Source: Streptomyces fagopyri
Lineage (GTDB): Bacteria; Actinomycetota; Actinomycetes; Streptomycetales; Streptomycetaceae
NCBI RefSeq assembly: GCF_009498275.1
Contig: NZ_CP045643.1
Coordinates: forward strand, 7,378,001 to 7,442,000
Length of the DNA stretch: 64,000 nt
Direction: 5' to 3'
Under the pieces are notes generated by a model, which was not told the DNA's origin, did no database searches, and saw only the letters and a list, made by a program, of their open reading frames with translations. Both the position numbers and the translations under genes were made by a program. Shown here piece by piece: positions 17,257-25,998 of this stretch (its first letter is position 1; each line of letters begins with the position of its first letter).

Positions 17257-19791
17257 ATGAGCACGGAAGCGCGTCGCGCCTCCATCCCGCCGCGCCCGGC
17301 AGGCCCACCCAGCCAGGAACAGCCGCCCGCCACGGACCCGTCCCCCGGGGAGTCGCCCGACGGAACGGGCTCGCCCGACGGGACACCGGCGGGCGAGGGC
17401 GCGGTGCCTCACGAAGGTGCGGGTTCCCGCACGATCGACGGCACCGCGGCACACCGTCCGCCGGCCGTACCGGTCTCCCGCCCGGAGCGGTCGTCCGCGC
17501 CGGGTGACGCGGGGTTCTTCCGGCGGACGCCCCGGGACCGCCCCGAGCGCGCCCCCGAGAGCGGGAACGCCGGGCCGTCCCGCCCGGAGCGGTCGCCCGA
17601 GCCCGGCGACCCGGGATTCTTCCGGCCCGTGTCCCCGGCACGCCCCGAAACCCTGCCCGAGAACCCGGGCACCGTCCCGTCCGCTGCGGAGAGGTCACCG
17701 GAACGAGGCGACGCGGGGTTCTTCCGGCCGGCGCGACCGGTACGTTCCGAACGTGGCCCCGAACGTGGCCCCGAACGCGCCCCCGAACGTCTCTCCGAGA
17801 GCCGGGGCGCCGTCCCGTCCCCGACGGAGCGGTTCGCGGCGCGGGCGGACTCCGCCCCGCCCCGGCCGGCGACGCCTCCTCGTTCCGGGACGTCCGACGC
17901 GCGGGAGGACGCGGGACCCGGCCGCCCGGTGAGCCCGCACGAGTCCGGGACCGCTCCCACCGGAGGGGTGGCGATGCCGCCGCGTCCCGCGACCCCGCCG
18001 TGGCCCGAGCGGTCGCCCCGGACGGAATCCGCGGTGCCGCCCCGCCCCGATCACCCACCCGTGGGCGCCACTTGGCGACCCCGTCCGGCGGCACCCGTGG
18101 GCGGCGAGCCCTGGTCGCTGCCCGGTCCCGAGGAACCGACCCCGCCGACCGTCCCGCACCCCGGCGGCGACCCCCGGAAGCAGGCACCGCGCGGCTCCGC
18201 CGTCGACGAGGCTCCCGACTCCCGTGGGACGCGGGCGTCCGGCCCCTCCAAGAACACCGGGCCGCGCACGGACGGTGGATCCCGCACGTCCGCACGGCCC
18301 TTCGGGCTCTTCCGCGAGACGGAAGCGTCCTCGGGGAACCCGGGATCCCCGGGTTCCGAAGGGCTCTCGGGTTCCGAAGAGCTCCCGGGTTCCTCGGGGG
18401 CGGCGGGGTTCTCGGGGTCCGCGGAGTCGACAGTGTCCGCGGAGTTCTCCGGGCCCTCGGCCTCCCCAGGGTCCACGAGGAACGCCGGGCCTACCGGATC
18501 CTCCCCGGAGAGCCCGCCCGCCGCTGCGTCCGGGGCAGGGGCAGGGGCAGGGGCAGGGACAGGCGCCGGGTTCGTGTCCGGGGCCGGATCCACGTCCGGG
18601 TCGGCGCCGAGCGTCGCCCGCACTCCCGAACCTCCGCGCACCCCAACCCCCCGTCACGAGACGGCCCACCCGCGCGTTCCCGGTCGCCGTACCGGGCCGG
18701 CGAACCCGCCCCCGCCGCCGGCCTCCGCCCGTTTCCCCGACGCGCCGCCCGCCGCCCGGCGGTCCGGCGCGCCGCCCGCCGCTCCGGGACCGCGCCGCGG
18801 CGCGCCCGACGACGGGATCACGGAGACGACCGGCCGGCCGCGATCCACCCCGGCGGGCACTCCCGCCGAACCCCCCGCCTCCGTCCAACCCCCCGCACAC
18901 CCGGCCCCGGGCACCGGGCGCCCCTACGTGTCGTTCGCGGAACCCGAGACCCGCGACGGTTTCGGGGCCTTCGACGCCTTCGACACCTACGCCCCCGTCG
19001 ACCACGCCACCACGCGCCCGCGTCCCGCCCGCGCCCGCACCAGGCCGAGGCTCGTCGCGGCCGCGGCCTGCCTCGTGCTGGGCCTCGGGCTCATCGGCGG
19101 TGCGGTGACCGGGAGTTGGCTCACCGGGGACAGCGCGGGCGCGGACGGCGCGCGCAGCTCGTTCACGGCGGCCGCCGGCCTGTGGCACAGCATGCCCGTG
19201 GACCAGCTCTTCCCGCCCACCGTCGACGGCCAGGGCGCCGGACCGGGTGGCGCCGACCGCACCTGGACCCGTATCGCCGTCGCTCCGGACAGCGGCTGCG
19301 CCGGCGCCTTCGACCCGCTCCTCGGCCAGGCGCTGGCCCCGGCCGGGTGTCTGCGACTGCTGCGCGCGACCTATACGGATGTGACGCACAGTCAGGTCAC
19401 CACGGTGGGACTGCTGTTCACCAAGGCGGACGCGGCGACCATGACCTCCCTGAAGGCCCGCTTCCAGCAGCAGGGCCTCGACCGGCGCACCGACCTGATG
19501 CCCCGTCCGTACGCCGTCAAGGGCACCGCCGCCGCCGGGTTCGGCGACGCGCAGCGCGCGTCCTGGACGGTGTCGGTCCTCACCGACGCCCCCGTCGTCG
19601 TCTACGCCGTCTCGGGCTTCGCCGACGGACGTGTCGTCACCACCCCGCAGCCCGCCGCGGACGCCGTGAAGCCCGGTGTGACGACGGCCCCGGCCCAGGC
19701 GGGCCTCGGCAACGACGCGCAGGGCCTCGCCGACCGCGTCGAGCGGAGTCTGCGCAGAACCGTCGGCTCGGCCTCGGAGAAGCCGTCATGA
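17257..19791 (+). CDS. Large disordered single-pass membrane protein with repeat-rich N-terminus
   Basis: The 844-aa product starts MSTEARRASIPPRPAGPPSQ with a GGGGAG site upstream. About 600 residues are low complexity. A PERS-PGD-GFFRP unit recurs (roughly residues 75-190), and a collagen-like Ser/Gly/Pro section lies around 375-475. A transmembrane helix (LVAAAACLVLGLGLIGGAVT, about residues 600-622) leads to an external domain of about 220 residues (SFTAAAGLWHSMPVDQLFPP onward). Its stop overlaps the start of a mycosin-like protease (ATGA), so the two are co-translated. Function unknown; it may be a cell-envelope partner or substrate of the protease. Confidence 0.75.
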   Translation: MSTEARRASIPPRPAGPPSQEQPPATDPSPGESPDGTGSPDGTPAGEGAVPHEGAGSRTIDGTAAHRPPAVPVSRPERSSAPGDAGFFRRTPRDRPERAPESGNAGPSRPERSPEPGDPGFFRPVSPARPETLPENPGTVPSAAERSPERGDAGFFRPARPVRSERGPERGPERAPERLSESRGAVPSPTERFAARADSAPPRPATPPRSGTSDAREDAGPGRPVSPHESGTAPTGGVAMPPRPATPPWPERSPRTESAVPPRPDHPPVGATWRPRPAAPVGGEPWSLPGPEEPTPPTVPHPGGDPRKQAPRGSAVDEAPDSRGTRASGPSKNTGPRTDGGSRTSARPFGLFRETEASSGNPGSPGSEGLSGSEELPGSSGAAGFSGSAESTVSAEFSGPSASPGSTRNAGPTGSSPESPPAAASGAGAGAGAGTGAGFVSGAGSTSGSAPSVARTPEPPRTPTPRHETAHPRVPGRRTGPANPPPPPASARFPDAPPAARRSGAPPAAPGPRRGAPDDGITETTGRPRSTPAGTPAEPPASVQPPAHPAPGTGRPYVSFAEPETRDGFGAFDAFDTYAPVDHATTRPRPARARTRPRLVAAAACLVLGLGLIGGAVTGSWLTGDSAGADGARSSFTAAAGLWHSMPVDQLFPPTVDGQGAGPGGADRTWTRIAVAPDSGCAGAFDPLLGQALAPAGCLRLLRATYTDVTHSQVTTVGLLFTKADAATMTSLKARFQQQGLDRRTDLMPRPYAVKGTAAAGFGDAQRASWTVSVLTDAPVVVYAVSGFADGRVVTTPQPAADAVKPGVTTAPAQAGLGNDAQGLADRVERSLRRTVGSASEKPS

Positions 19792-20999
19792 CCCGCACCC
19801 CCACCCGCCGGGCCGCAGTCCTCGGTGTCCTGCTGGCCGCCTCCCTCGCGCTGCTGCCGTCCACCACCGCGTACGCCGACGGCATACGGGCCCAGCAGTG
19901 GGCCCTCGACGCCATGCACACCCAGCAGGCCTGGCGCACGACCAAGGGCGGCGGCATCACCGTCGCGGTCCTCGACACGGGCGTCGACGACCAGCACCCG
20001 GACCTGGCCGGCAACATCCTCCCCGGCAAGGACATGGTCGGCTTCGGCGCGCACCGCGGCGAGCGCGCCTGGGCCCGGCACGGTACCGCCATGGCGGGGA
20101 TCATCGCGGGCCACGGACACGGCGCCGGCCGGGGCGACGGCGTCCTCGGCATCGCCCCCGAGGCGAAGATCCTCCCCGTCCGCGTCATCCTCGAGGACGG
20201 CGACTCCGCCCGTACGAGAGCGCGCAGCACCCGCGGCAACGCCCTCGCCGAGGGCATCCGCTGGGCCGCCGACCACGGCGCCGACGTCATCAACCTCTCC
20301 CTCGGCGACGACTCCAAGTCCGCCCACCCCGAGCCCGCCGAGGACGCCGCCGTCCAGTACGCCCTGAAGAAGGGGGCCGTCGTGGTCGCCTCGGCGGGCA
20401 ACGGCGGCGAGAAGGGCGACCACATCTCCTACCCGGCGGCCTACCCGGGTGTGATCGCGGCGGCGGCCGTCGACCGGTACGGCACCCACGCCTCGTTCTC
20501 CACCCGCCGCTGGTACGCCACCGTCAGCGCCCCCGGTGTCGACGTGGTCATCGCCGACCCGGACGACAGGTACTACGAGGGCTGGGGAACCAGCGCCGCC
20601 TCCGCCTTCGTCTCCGGGGCGGTCGCGCTCATCAAGGCGGCCCACCCGGGTCTGTCCCCGGCGCAGATCAAGAAACTCCTGGAGGACACCGCCCGCAACG
20701 CCCCCGACGGCGGCCGTGACGACTCCCGCGGCTTCGGCTTCATCGACCCCGCGGCCGCCATCAAGGCGTCCGGGCGGCTCAAGGGGGAGGTCCTGCACGC
20801 GGCGGCGTACGGCCGGAAGTACTTCGGCGCGGGCCCCGACGCTCCCCGGGACGACCACGCGGCCTCCGGCTGGGTGGGCCCGGTCGCGGGCGGGGCGGGC
20901 GTGGTCCTGCTGGCCGCGGCGGTGCTGCTGTGGAGAGGCCGCGGCACCGAGGCACCGCCACGGGGACCGAGGCGCCGCTCCAGGGACGACCGGGACTGA
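19788..20999 (+). CDS. Mycosin-like subtilase (S8) with signal peptide and C-terminal membrane anchor
   Basis: The 403-aa serine protease has a signal peptide (residues 1-30, ending TTAYA) and catalytic triad Asp63 (AVLDTGVD), His98 (RHGTAMAGIIAGHG) and Ser269 (GWGTSAASAFVSGAVAL). It ends in one transmembrane helix (AGGAGVVLLAAAVLLWRGRG) and a basic tail. This is the layout of type VII secretion mycosins, which act on the outer face of the membrane. No EccC, EccD or WXG100 genes are in view, so it could equally be a solitary processing protease for the upstream co-translated protein. The end of the gene lies in a 27-bp tandem repeat. Confidence 0.88.
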   Translation: MTRTPTRRAAVLGVLLAASLALLPSTTAYADGIRAQQWALDAMHTQQAWRTTKGGGITVAVLDTGVDDQHPDLAGNILPGKDMVGFGAHRGERAWARHGTAMAGIIAGHGHGAGRGDGVLGIAPEAKILPVRVILEDGDSARTRARSTRGNALAEGIRWAADHGADVINLSLGDDSKSAHPEPAEDAAVQYALKKGAVVVASAGNGGEKGDHISYPAAYPGVIAAAAVDRYGTHASFSTRRWYATVSAPGVDVVIADPDDRYYEGWGTSAASAFVSGAVALIKAAHPGLSPAQIKKLLEDTARNAPDGGRDDSRGFGFIDPAAAIKASGRLKGEVLHAAAYGRKYFGAGPDAPRDDHAASGWVGPVAGGAGVVLLAAAVLLWRGRGTEAPPRGPRRRSRDDRD

Positions 21000-21071
21000 G
21001 GAGCCGTTCCGGACGACCGGGACTGAGGAGCCGTTCCGGACGACCGGGGCTGCGGAGCCGTTCCGGACGGT
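20991..21071. repeat. 27-bp tandem repeat, 3 copies, spanning a stop codon
   Basis: Units at 20991-21017, 21018-21044 and 21045-21071 begin CGGGACTGAGGAGCCGTTCC (third copy CGGGGCTGCG...). A partial, diverged fourth copy follows. The first unit contains the protease stop codon. Because 27 is a multiple of 3, the second copy repeats the stop in the same frame while the third has lost it. Confidence 0.85.
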
Positions 21072-21115
21072 CGGGACTCAGGCGCCGCTTCAGGGCCGGG
21101 CGCCGCCCCGCGGAC

Positions 21116-22078
21116 TCAGGTGGCGGAGAACGCGGAGACCGCCGCCCGCGCCGCCGCCTCCACCAGCGAGATGCCGCGCGCCTTGGTCGAGTTGCCGTCG
21201 GACAGGGCCGCCACCAGATAGCCGTGGCCGTCGGCGGTGATCCGCCCGATGCTGTTGACGTCCCACAGCCCGGTCGTGCTGCGCGGCAGCCACCCGTTCT
21301 TCAGGGCCCACCCGGAGCCGTCGGCCGCCGCCGAGACCCCCCACCGCTGGTCGGCGGCGATCTCGCCCATGAGCCCCTGGAGATACATCCGCGAGGCCTC
21401 GCCGAGTCGCGAGTCGTCCCCGAACACCTGCTGGAGCAGGGCGAGTTGATCGGCCGCCGTGGTCCGGGTCAGCCCCCACAGCGCACCGTCCCCGCCCTCG
21501 GTGCCCTTCAGGCCGAAGCGGTCGTTCGCCGCGTCGAGACCGTGCGCCCGCCCGATGACGTCCCACAGGGCCGACGCGGACGCGTTGTCACTGTTGGTGA
21601 TCATCGCGGTGGCGTACGTCTTCTCCCGAGCCGTCAGACGCCGGTCCGCGTCCTGCGCCTGGAGCAGCAGCGTCGCCAGGATGTCGACCTTGACGATGCT
21701 CGCCGTGTCGAAGCTCCCCCCGCCGTACGCGGCGCTCTCACCGGAGTCCAGGTCGAGCACCGCGACCGACACCTCGGCGCCGGACGCCACGGTCACCGCG
21801 CCCATCGCCTTGGTGAGCAGCGCGGCGCGGTCCACCGAGGGCTCCGTGACGGGTTCCACCGATGTCTCCCCGCTCGTCGGTTCCGATGCCGTCGGCGACG
21901 CGCCGGGCGCCGCCGAGGAGGAGGATACGAGGCCACCGCCGTCGTGCGCCTGCGCCTTGACGTACACGGTTCCGGCCGACGTGCCGCCGACGAGCACGGC
22001 GGACGCCACCACCGCGTACAGGAGGGTCCTTCGTCCGGAGGGGCGGGCGCGCCGCCGACGAGCTCTGTGAGGGGCCAT
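21116..22078 (-). CDS. Exported serine hydrolase, class A beta-lactamase-like
   Basis: The 320-aa protein has an Arg-rich N-terminus and one transmembrane/signal helix (LLYAVVASAVLVGGTSAGTV, residues 19-38), then a Ser/Thr/Pro linker. The penicillin-recognising fold carries Ser127-Ile-Val-Lys130 (TASIVKVDIL), Ser163-Asp-Asn165 (NSDNASA) and LKNGW in the KTG position. There is no obvious omega-loop ExxLN, so it is probably not a true beta-lactamase. A peptidoglycan- or ester-directed serine hydrolase is more likely. It faces the mycosin gene and is divergent from sseB. Confidence 0.82.
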   Translation of the reverse strand: MAPHRARRRRARPSGRRTLLYAVVASAVLVGGTSAGTVYVKAQAHDGGGLVSSSSAAPGASPTASEPTSGETSVEPVTEPSVDRAALLTKAMGAVTVASGAEVSVAVLDLDSGESAAYGGGSFDTASIVKVDILATLLLQAQDADRRLTAREKTYATAMITNSDNASASALWDVIGRAHGLDAANDRFGLKGTEGGDGALWGLTRTTAADQLALLQQVFGDDSRLGEASRMYLQGLMGEIAADQRWGVSAAADGSGWALKNGWLPRSTTGLWDVNSIGRITADGHGYLVAALSDGNSTKARGISLVEAAARAAVSAFSAT

Positions 22079-22227
22079 CCCGCGATGCTCGGGGCCGCGG
22101 CTGTGTCCGGCGTTGGGCGTGCGTGAAAGCTGTGTCAGCGCGAGCTGAGAATCCGGTGAGAGCTGTCACCAGCGGGTTTCCGGGGCCGCACAAGCGCAGC
22201 AGCATCCCCCCGATAGGGTCGGGGACC

Positions 22228-22959
22228 GTGGCGAACAAGAACATTCCCGACTCCGGCTTCCCCGACGACGACGGCTCCGCCGATCCCCGGCTGAGCGCGG
22301 CGCTCGCCGCGTGGGCCGAGGACCGCACCGCCGTGGGGCCGGTTCTGGAGGCGCTCAGGGGCGCCCGGCTGCTGGTGCCCGTCGTGGCCGTACTCGGCGA
22401 GGTGGAGGAGGACGGGAACGGACTGCGTCACGAGAAGACCAGCGACATGGCGGTGCCGACCCTGAAGGCCGGCGGCCGCACGGCCCTGCCCGCCTTCACG
22501 TCCACCGAGACGCTGGCGCGCTGGGACCCCGCGGCGCGCCCGGTCGCGGTCCCCCTGCACCAGGCCCTGCGGGCGGCCGCGCACGAGAAGGCCGACACGC
22601 TCGTCGTCGATCTGGCCGGTCCCGTCCCCTACGAGCTGACCGGCTCCGCGCTGCTGGCCCTCGCCGAGGGGCGCACGACGGCGGACCCGCTCGCCGATCC
22701 CGCCGTGGTCGAGGCGGTGCGCGCCGCCGTGGCCGCCGAGCCCGCCGTCGTCCGCGCCCACCTCGGACCGGGCAGCGCGGACGGCACCCTCGCGCTGGTC
22801 CTGGACGCGTCCGCGACACCGGCCGAGGCCGCCCGGGCGGTCGCGGGGCGTCTCGCCGCCGACGAGACACTGAGGGCCCGCCTGGTGCGCGGTCTCGACC
22901 TGGCACTGCTGCCGGCCGGGACGACGCCACCGGGCGAGCCCCTGTACGTACGTGCGTAG
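22228..22959 (+). CDS. SseB family protein
   Basis: The 243-aa product begins VANKNIPDSGFPDDDGSADP. It holds an SseB N-terminal domain (LRGARLLVPVVAV, MAVPTLKAGGRTALPAFTST, RPVAVPLHQALRAAA), the hallmark of actinobacterial SseB-domain proteins whose role is unsettled. The GTG at 22228 sits shortly after a TAGGGT -10-like box (about 22214-22219), so the transcript is nearly leaderless. The longer frame to 22123 overlaps the promoter region and lacks conserved sequence. Confidence 0.82.
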   Translation: MANKNIPDSGFPDDDGSADPRLSAALAAWAEDRTAVGPVLEALRGARLLVPVVAVLGEVEEDGNGLRHEKTSDMAVPTLKAGGRTALPAFTSTETLARWDPAARPVAVPLHQALRAAAHEKADTLVVDLAGPVPYELTGSALLALAEGRTTADPLADPAVVEAVRAAVAAEPAVVRAHLGPGSADGTLALVLDASATPAEAARAVAGRLAADETLRARLVRGLDLALLPAGTTPPGEPLYVRA

Positions 22960-22980
22960 AACGACGTCTGTGCGGTGCGG

Positions 22981-23019
22981 GGCGTACGTCGGCGGAGAGC
23001 CGAAGGGCGGACGTACGCC
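22981..23019. terminator. Bidirectional terminator hairpin
   Basis: GGCGTACGTC (22981-22990) pairs perfectly with GACGTACGCC (23010-23019) across a 19-nt loop. It lies between the converging sseB-type and DUF1844 genes. There is no U-run, as is common for Streptomyces terminators. Confidence 0.65.
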
Positions 23020-23046
23020 GGAGGGGAACGGAGAAGGGCGGACGGA

Positions 23047-23403
23047 CTAGCCGTAGACGGGGCCCGTGTACTTCTCGCCCGGGCCCTGACCGGGCTCGTC
23101 CGGCACGAGGGACCCCTCGCGGAACGCCAGCTGGAGCGACTTCAGGCCGTCGCGCAGCGGGGACGCGTGGAAGGAGCTGATCTCGGTGGCACTCGCGTCG
23201 AGCAGTCCGGCCAGCGCGTGGATCAGTTTGCGGGCCTCGTCGAGGTCCTTGTACTTGTCGCCCTCCTCGGTCAGACCGAGCTTCACGGCGGCGGCGCTCA
23301 TCAGGTTGACCGCGACCGTCACGAGGACCTCGACCGCGGGGACCTCGGCGATGTCGCGGGTCATGCTGTCGAAGTCGGGGTTCTGGGGAGGGGTGTCACT
23401 CAT
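23047..23403 (-). CDS. DUF1844 family protein
   Basis: The 118-aa protein starts MSDTPPQNPDFDSMTRDIAE. It carries the DUF1844 core VEVLVTVAVNLMSAAAVKLGL and DLDEARKLIHALAGLLDA. It is a small helical cytoplasmic protein conserved next to infC in Streptomyces; no function is established. The ATG at 23403 is preferred over one three codons upstream. It is divergent from infC and shares the regulatory region 23404-23784. Confidence 0.88.
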   Translation of the reverse strand: MSDTPPQNPDFDSMTRDIAEVPAVEVLVTVAVNLMSAAAVKLGLTEEGDKYKDLDEARKLIHALAGLLDASATEISSFHASPLRDGLKSLQLAFREGSLVPDEPGQGPGEKYTGPVYG

Positions 23404-23449
23404 GCCCCACACGATAGGTCCCGGGTGTCCGCCCGCCCCAGTTGGCCTC

Positions 23450-23481
23450 GGTTAGCCGATATCGGCCCGAGCTGCTAACCT
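23450..23481 (+). promoter_or_regulatory. Inverted repeat and putative infC promoter
   Basis: GGTTAGC (23450-23456) and GCTAACC (23474-23480) form a 7-bp inverted repeat with a 17-bp spacer. They also give TTAGCC-18 bp-TAACCT, which could be -35/-10 elements. Transcription from here would create an infC leader of about 290 nt. Confidence 0.4.
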
Positions 23482-23586
23482 TGTGTAACGACCGGCCGGA
23501 TGTGTATGTGTTCGGCCCACAAGTGGAGGCTCCGATCTCCCACCTGACTGTCCTCCGGGACGGCAGGTCACCCGGTCAGGTGGCCA

Positions 23587-23697
23587 CCACCGTTCCGTAC
23601 GGACGGTGGAGTCGCCCGATATTGCGCCCCGCGGTTGACCGCGGCGGTGCTCCGGTATTCCTTGGAGCCCCGCCTGTGTCCCGTCCGGGGCATTTTT
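23587..23697 (+). promoter_or_regulatory. infC leader with hairpin and intrinsic-terminator-like attenuator
   Basis: Two structures are visible in the leader. The near-perfect hairpin CCACCGTTCCGTACGGACGGTGG spans 23587-23609. A terminator-like stem GCCCCG/CGGGGC (23667-23672 with 23686-23691) is immediately followed by ATTTTT (23692-23697). U-tracts are rare in this GC-rich genome, so a real attenuator is likely. IF3/L20 operons in other bacteria are controlled through their leaders; the ligand here is not known. Confidence 0.6.
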
Positions 23698-23784
23698 CAT
23701 GTGCCACGGTGGTTGGTCCACTTGTCATCAGAGACATACGCGGCTGTCCGCCAGATCGCCGTGTGGTGCTACCGAGGAGGATCC

Positions 23785-24507
23785 ATCAGCACCGAGCCCC
23801 GCATCAACGACCGGATTCGCGTTCCCGAAGTGCGACTTGTCGGTCCCAGCGGCGAGCAGGTCGGGATTGTTCCGCTTGCCAAGGCCCTGGAGCTTGCGCA
23901 GGAGTACGACCTCGACCTGGTCGAGGTGGCGGCGAGCGCACGCCCGCCGGTCTGCAAGCTCATGGACTACGGGAAGTTCAAGTACGAGTCGGCCATGAAG
24001 GCCCGTGAGGCGCGCAAGAACCAGGCGCACACGGTCATCAAGGAAATGAAGCTCCGGCCGAAGATCGACCCGCACGACTACGACACCAAAAAGGGTCACG
24101 TCGTCCGGTTCCTCAAGCAGGGCGACAAGGTCAAGATCACGATCATGTTCCGTGGTCGCGAGCAGTCCCGGCCGGAGCTCGGCTACCGACTGCTGCAGCG
24201 GCTCGCCTCGGACGTGGAGGACCTCGGGTTCGTCGAGTCGAACCCGAAGCAGGACGGCCGAAACATGATCATGGTTCTCGGTCCGCACAAGAAGAAGACC
24301 GAGGCGATGGCCGAGGCCCGTGAGGCCCAGGCGGCTCGCAAGGCGGAAGCGAAGGCCAACCCCGGTCGCTCGCAGAACGCCGCCGACGGTGAGATCGCCG
24401 ACGGTGAGATCGCCGAGGGCGAGACCACCGAGGCCGAGACCACCGAGGCCGAGACCGCTGAGGTCGAGACCGCCGAGGCCCCGGCCGAGGCTTCCGCCGA
24501 GGCCTGA
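23785..24507 (+). CDS. infC: Translation initiation factor IF-3
   Basis: The 240-aa IF-3 begins at an ATC codon (23785) followed by [19 protein letters not shown]. It has the N domain ([31 protein letters not shown]), a linker, and the C domain ([36 protein letters not shown]). IF-3 binds the 30S subunit and rejects mis-paired start codons. GAGGAGG at 23774-23780 supports the ATC start, a non-standard codon typical of infC autoregulation. An acidic Glu/Thr/Ala repeat tail of about 50 residues is actinobacterial. First gene of infC-rpmI-rplT. Confidence 0.95.
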   Translation: MSTEPRINDRIRVPEVRLVGPSGEQVGIVPLAKALELAQEYDLDLVEVAASARPPVCKLMDYGKFKYESAMKAREARKNQAHTVIKEMKLRPKIDPHDYDTKKGHVVRFLKQGDKVKITIMFRGREQSRPELGYRLLQRLASDVEDLGFVESNPKQDGRNMIMVLGPHKKKTEAMAEAREAQAARKAEAKANPGRSQNAADGEIADGEIAEGETTEAETTEAETAEVETAEAPAEASAEA

Positions 24508-24605
24508 TCCCAGGACGAAGGCTCCGGGGAGTCCGGGACGAGAGTCCAGGACCTCCCAGGAGGCGAGTCAGGGGATGTCAACCGATACATACATGACGTT
24601 CCACC

Positions 24606-24629
24606 GTGCCCGGTTTAGCGACCGGGCAC
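24606..24629 (+). promoter_or_regulatory. Hairpin in the infC-rpmI spacer
   Basis: GTGCCCGGT-TTAGCG-ACCGGGCAC is a perfect 9-bp stem with a 6-nt loop, 33 nt before the L35 start and without a U-run. It could be an L20/L35 regulatory or processing structure, or a partial terminator that tunes operon output. Confidence 0.5.
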
Positions 24630-24661
24630 CGGAACGCCACTGACGAGGAGAGAACGGCGCT

Positions 24662-24856
24662 ATGCCGAAGAACAAGTCGCACAGCGGTGCCAGCAAGCGC
24701 TTCAAGATCACCGGCTCCGGCAAGGTGCTCCGCGAGCGTGCCGGCAAGCGCCACCTGCTCGAGCACAAGTCGTCCCGTCTGACGCGGCGCCTGACCGGCA
24801 ACGCCGAGATGGCCCCGGGCGACGCCAAGAAGATCAAGAAGCTTCTCGGCAAGTGA
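24662..24856 (+). CDS. rpmI: 50S ribosomal protein L35
   Basis: The 64-aa basic protein ([20 protein letters not shown] ... [14 protein letters not shown]) is a complete bL35. It binds 23S rRNA in the large subunit. The ATG follows a GAGGAGAG-type ribosome-binding site. It is the second gene of the IF3-L35-L20 operon. Confidence 0.97.
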   Translation: MPKNKSHSGASKRFKITGSGKVLRERAGKRHLLEHKSSRLTRRLTGNAEMAPGDAKKIKKLLGK

Positions 24857-24954
24857 CGTACGGCGGCACTCCGCCGCCGTACGCCAGGACCGGGACCCAA
24901 TCGAATTCGGGCCATGTGACCACCGACCACGGCCCCGCTACAAGGAGTTAACAA

Positions 24955-25338
24955 GTGGCACGCGTCAAGCGGGCAGTCAACGCCCACAAGAAGCGCCGGG
25001 CGATCCTCGAAGCCGCCAGCGGCTACCGCGGTCAGCGTTCGCGCCTGTACCGCAAGGCCAAGGAGCAGGTCACCCACTCCCTGGTCTACAACTACAACGA
25101 CCGCAAGAAGCGCAAGGGCGACTTCCGTCAGCTGTGGATCCAGCGCATCAACGCCGCTGCCCGCGCCAACGGCATCACCTACAACCGCTTCATCCAGGGT
25201 CTGAAGGCCGCGAACATCGAGGTCGACCGCAAGATCCTGGCGGAGCTGGCCGTGAACGACGCCGGCGCGTTCGCCGCGCTCGTCGAGGTCGCCCAGAAGG
25301 CGCTGCCGTCGGACGTCAACGCGCCGAAGGCCGCGTGA
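24955..25338 (+). CDS. rplT: 50S ribosomal protein L20
   Basis: The 127-aa protein starts at GTG with AAGGAG at 24942-24947. It reads [20 protein letters not shown] ... [20 protein letters not shown], a standard bL20. It nucleates early 23S rRNA assembly, and in other bacteria it represses its own operon by binding the leader mRNA. A strong hairpin follows. Confidence 0.97.
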   Translation: MARVKRAVNAHKKRRAILEAASGYRGQRSRLYRKAKEQVTHSLVYNYNDRKKRKGDFRQLWIQRINAAARANGITYNRFIQGLKAANIEVDRKILAELAVNDAGAFAALVEVAQKALPSDVNAPKAA

Positions 25339-25371
25339 CGCTCGTACTGGCCTGAGCCGGACGTAGCCCGT

Positions 25372-25401
25372 GGACCCGCTTGCCTCAAGGCTTGCGGGTC
25401 C
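25372..25401 (+). terminator. Terminator of the infC-rpmI-rplT operon
   Basis: GGACCCGC (25372-25379) pairs with GCGGGTCC (25394-25401), and an inner GCC/GGC pair makes the stem longer. It lies 34 nt after rplT. It has no U-run, as usual for Streptomyces. Confidence 0.8.
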
Positions 25402-25998
25402 CTGTGCGTTCCGCTCCGCGGGTCCGGCGGGGACGCTCGCGGCCTCCGCCCCCCGGGGTGTCCGGCCCGCGTGTCCGAGGCCGTTCTTCTTCGGTGCCGT
25501 AATCCGGTCCGCCCGCCCGGTGGCCGCGTACGGCTCTCACGGTCGCGGCCCCCGGAGTACGCGTCCTGGGGTACGCGGGACCACACGCCCCCTCGGGCAC
25601 GCGGACCGCACGCGGCAACCGAGCGGACGGACCGGTGAGTCCACAGGTCAGGTGCGCTCACCGGAGGGAAAGACCTGACCGCGGGAACCGAATGCCGGCA
25701 CCGACCGCGGGTGGCGGTCCGGCCCTGCCGGGACCGGAGACCGCTCGCGTGACACCGGGCCCGGTCAGTCGTCCCGTGCGGTCACCCTGACCGCCCGCCG
25801 TCCGGCTGCCGGTGCTCGTCCGGTCACCGTGACCGCCCGGACGCCGGTGGTCCGTCCGGTCACCCCGACCGCCGGGACAGCCGCCCGCCCTTCCGCCCGC
25901 ACCAGAGCCGCCCCCGTCCGCCCGCCGCCCGCACCGCCGTGGCCCGTGGGCCCGCGGCTCCGACCGTCGTCCTCCTTCGCAGACCCCAGAGGTGCTCC
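25402..25998. other. 597-bp gene-free region with spaced repeats
   Basis: No ORF has credible content; the open frames are Arg/Pro/Gly-rich shadows. Imperfect GGTCACC-(G/C)TGACCGCC units recur at 25780, 25822 and 25858. The 3' end holds the AGAGGTG ribosome-binding site (25988-25994) of the methyltransferase gene. Confidence 0.5.

Noticed and set aside
17400..18640. Repeats that might be read as a CRISPR or minisatellite array
   Set aside because: The repeats encode PERS/GFFRP and Ser/Gly protein repeats in frame. Spacing is irregular and there are no unique spacers.
18000..19787. N-terminal extension of the protease frame up to 999 codons
   Set aside because: It overlaps the disordered-protein gene in another frame and is Arg-rich. 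The protease has a clear signal peptide starting at 19788.
21116..22078. Antibiotic-resistance beta-lactamase
   Set aside because: SxxK and SDN are present, but the omega-loop Glu motif of class A enzymes is not evident, so only serine hydrolase is claimed.
25402..25998. tRNA or small RNA gene in the long gap after rplT
   Set aside because: No cloverleaf, CCA end or promoter was recognised; only GC-rich repeats and the rplT terminator are visible.
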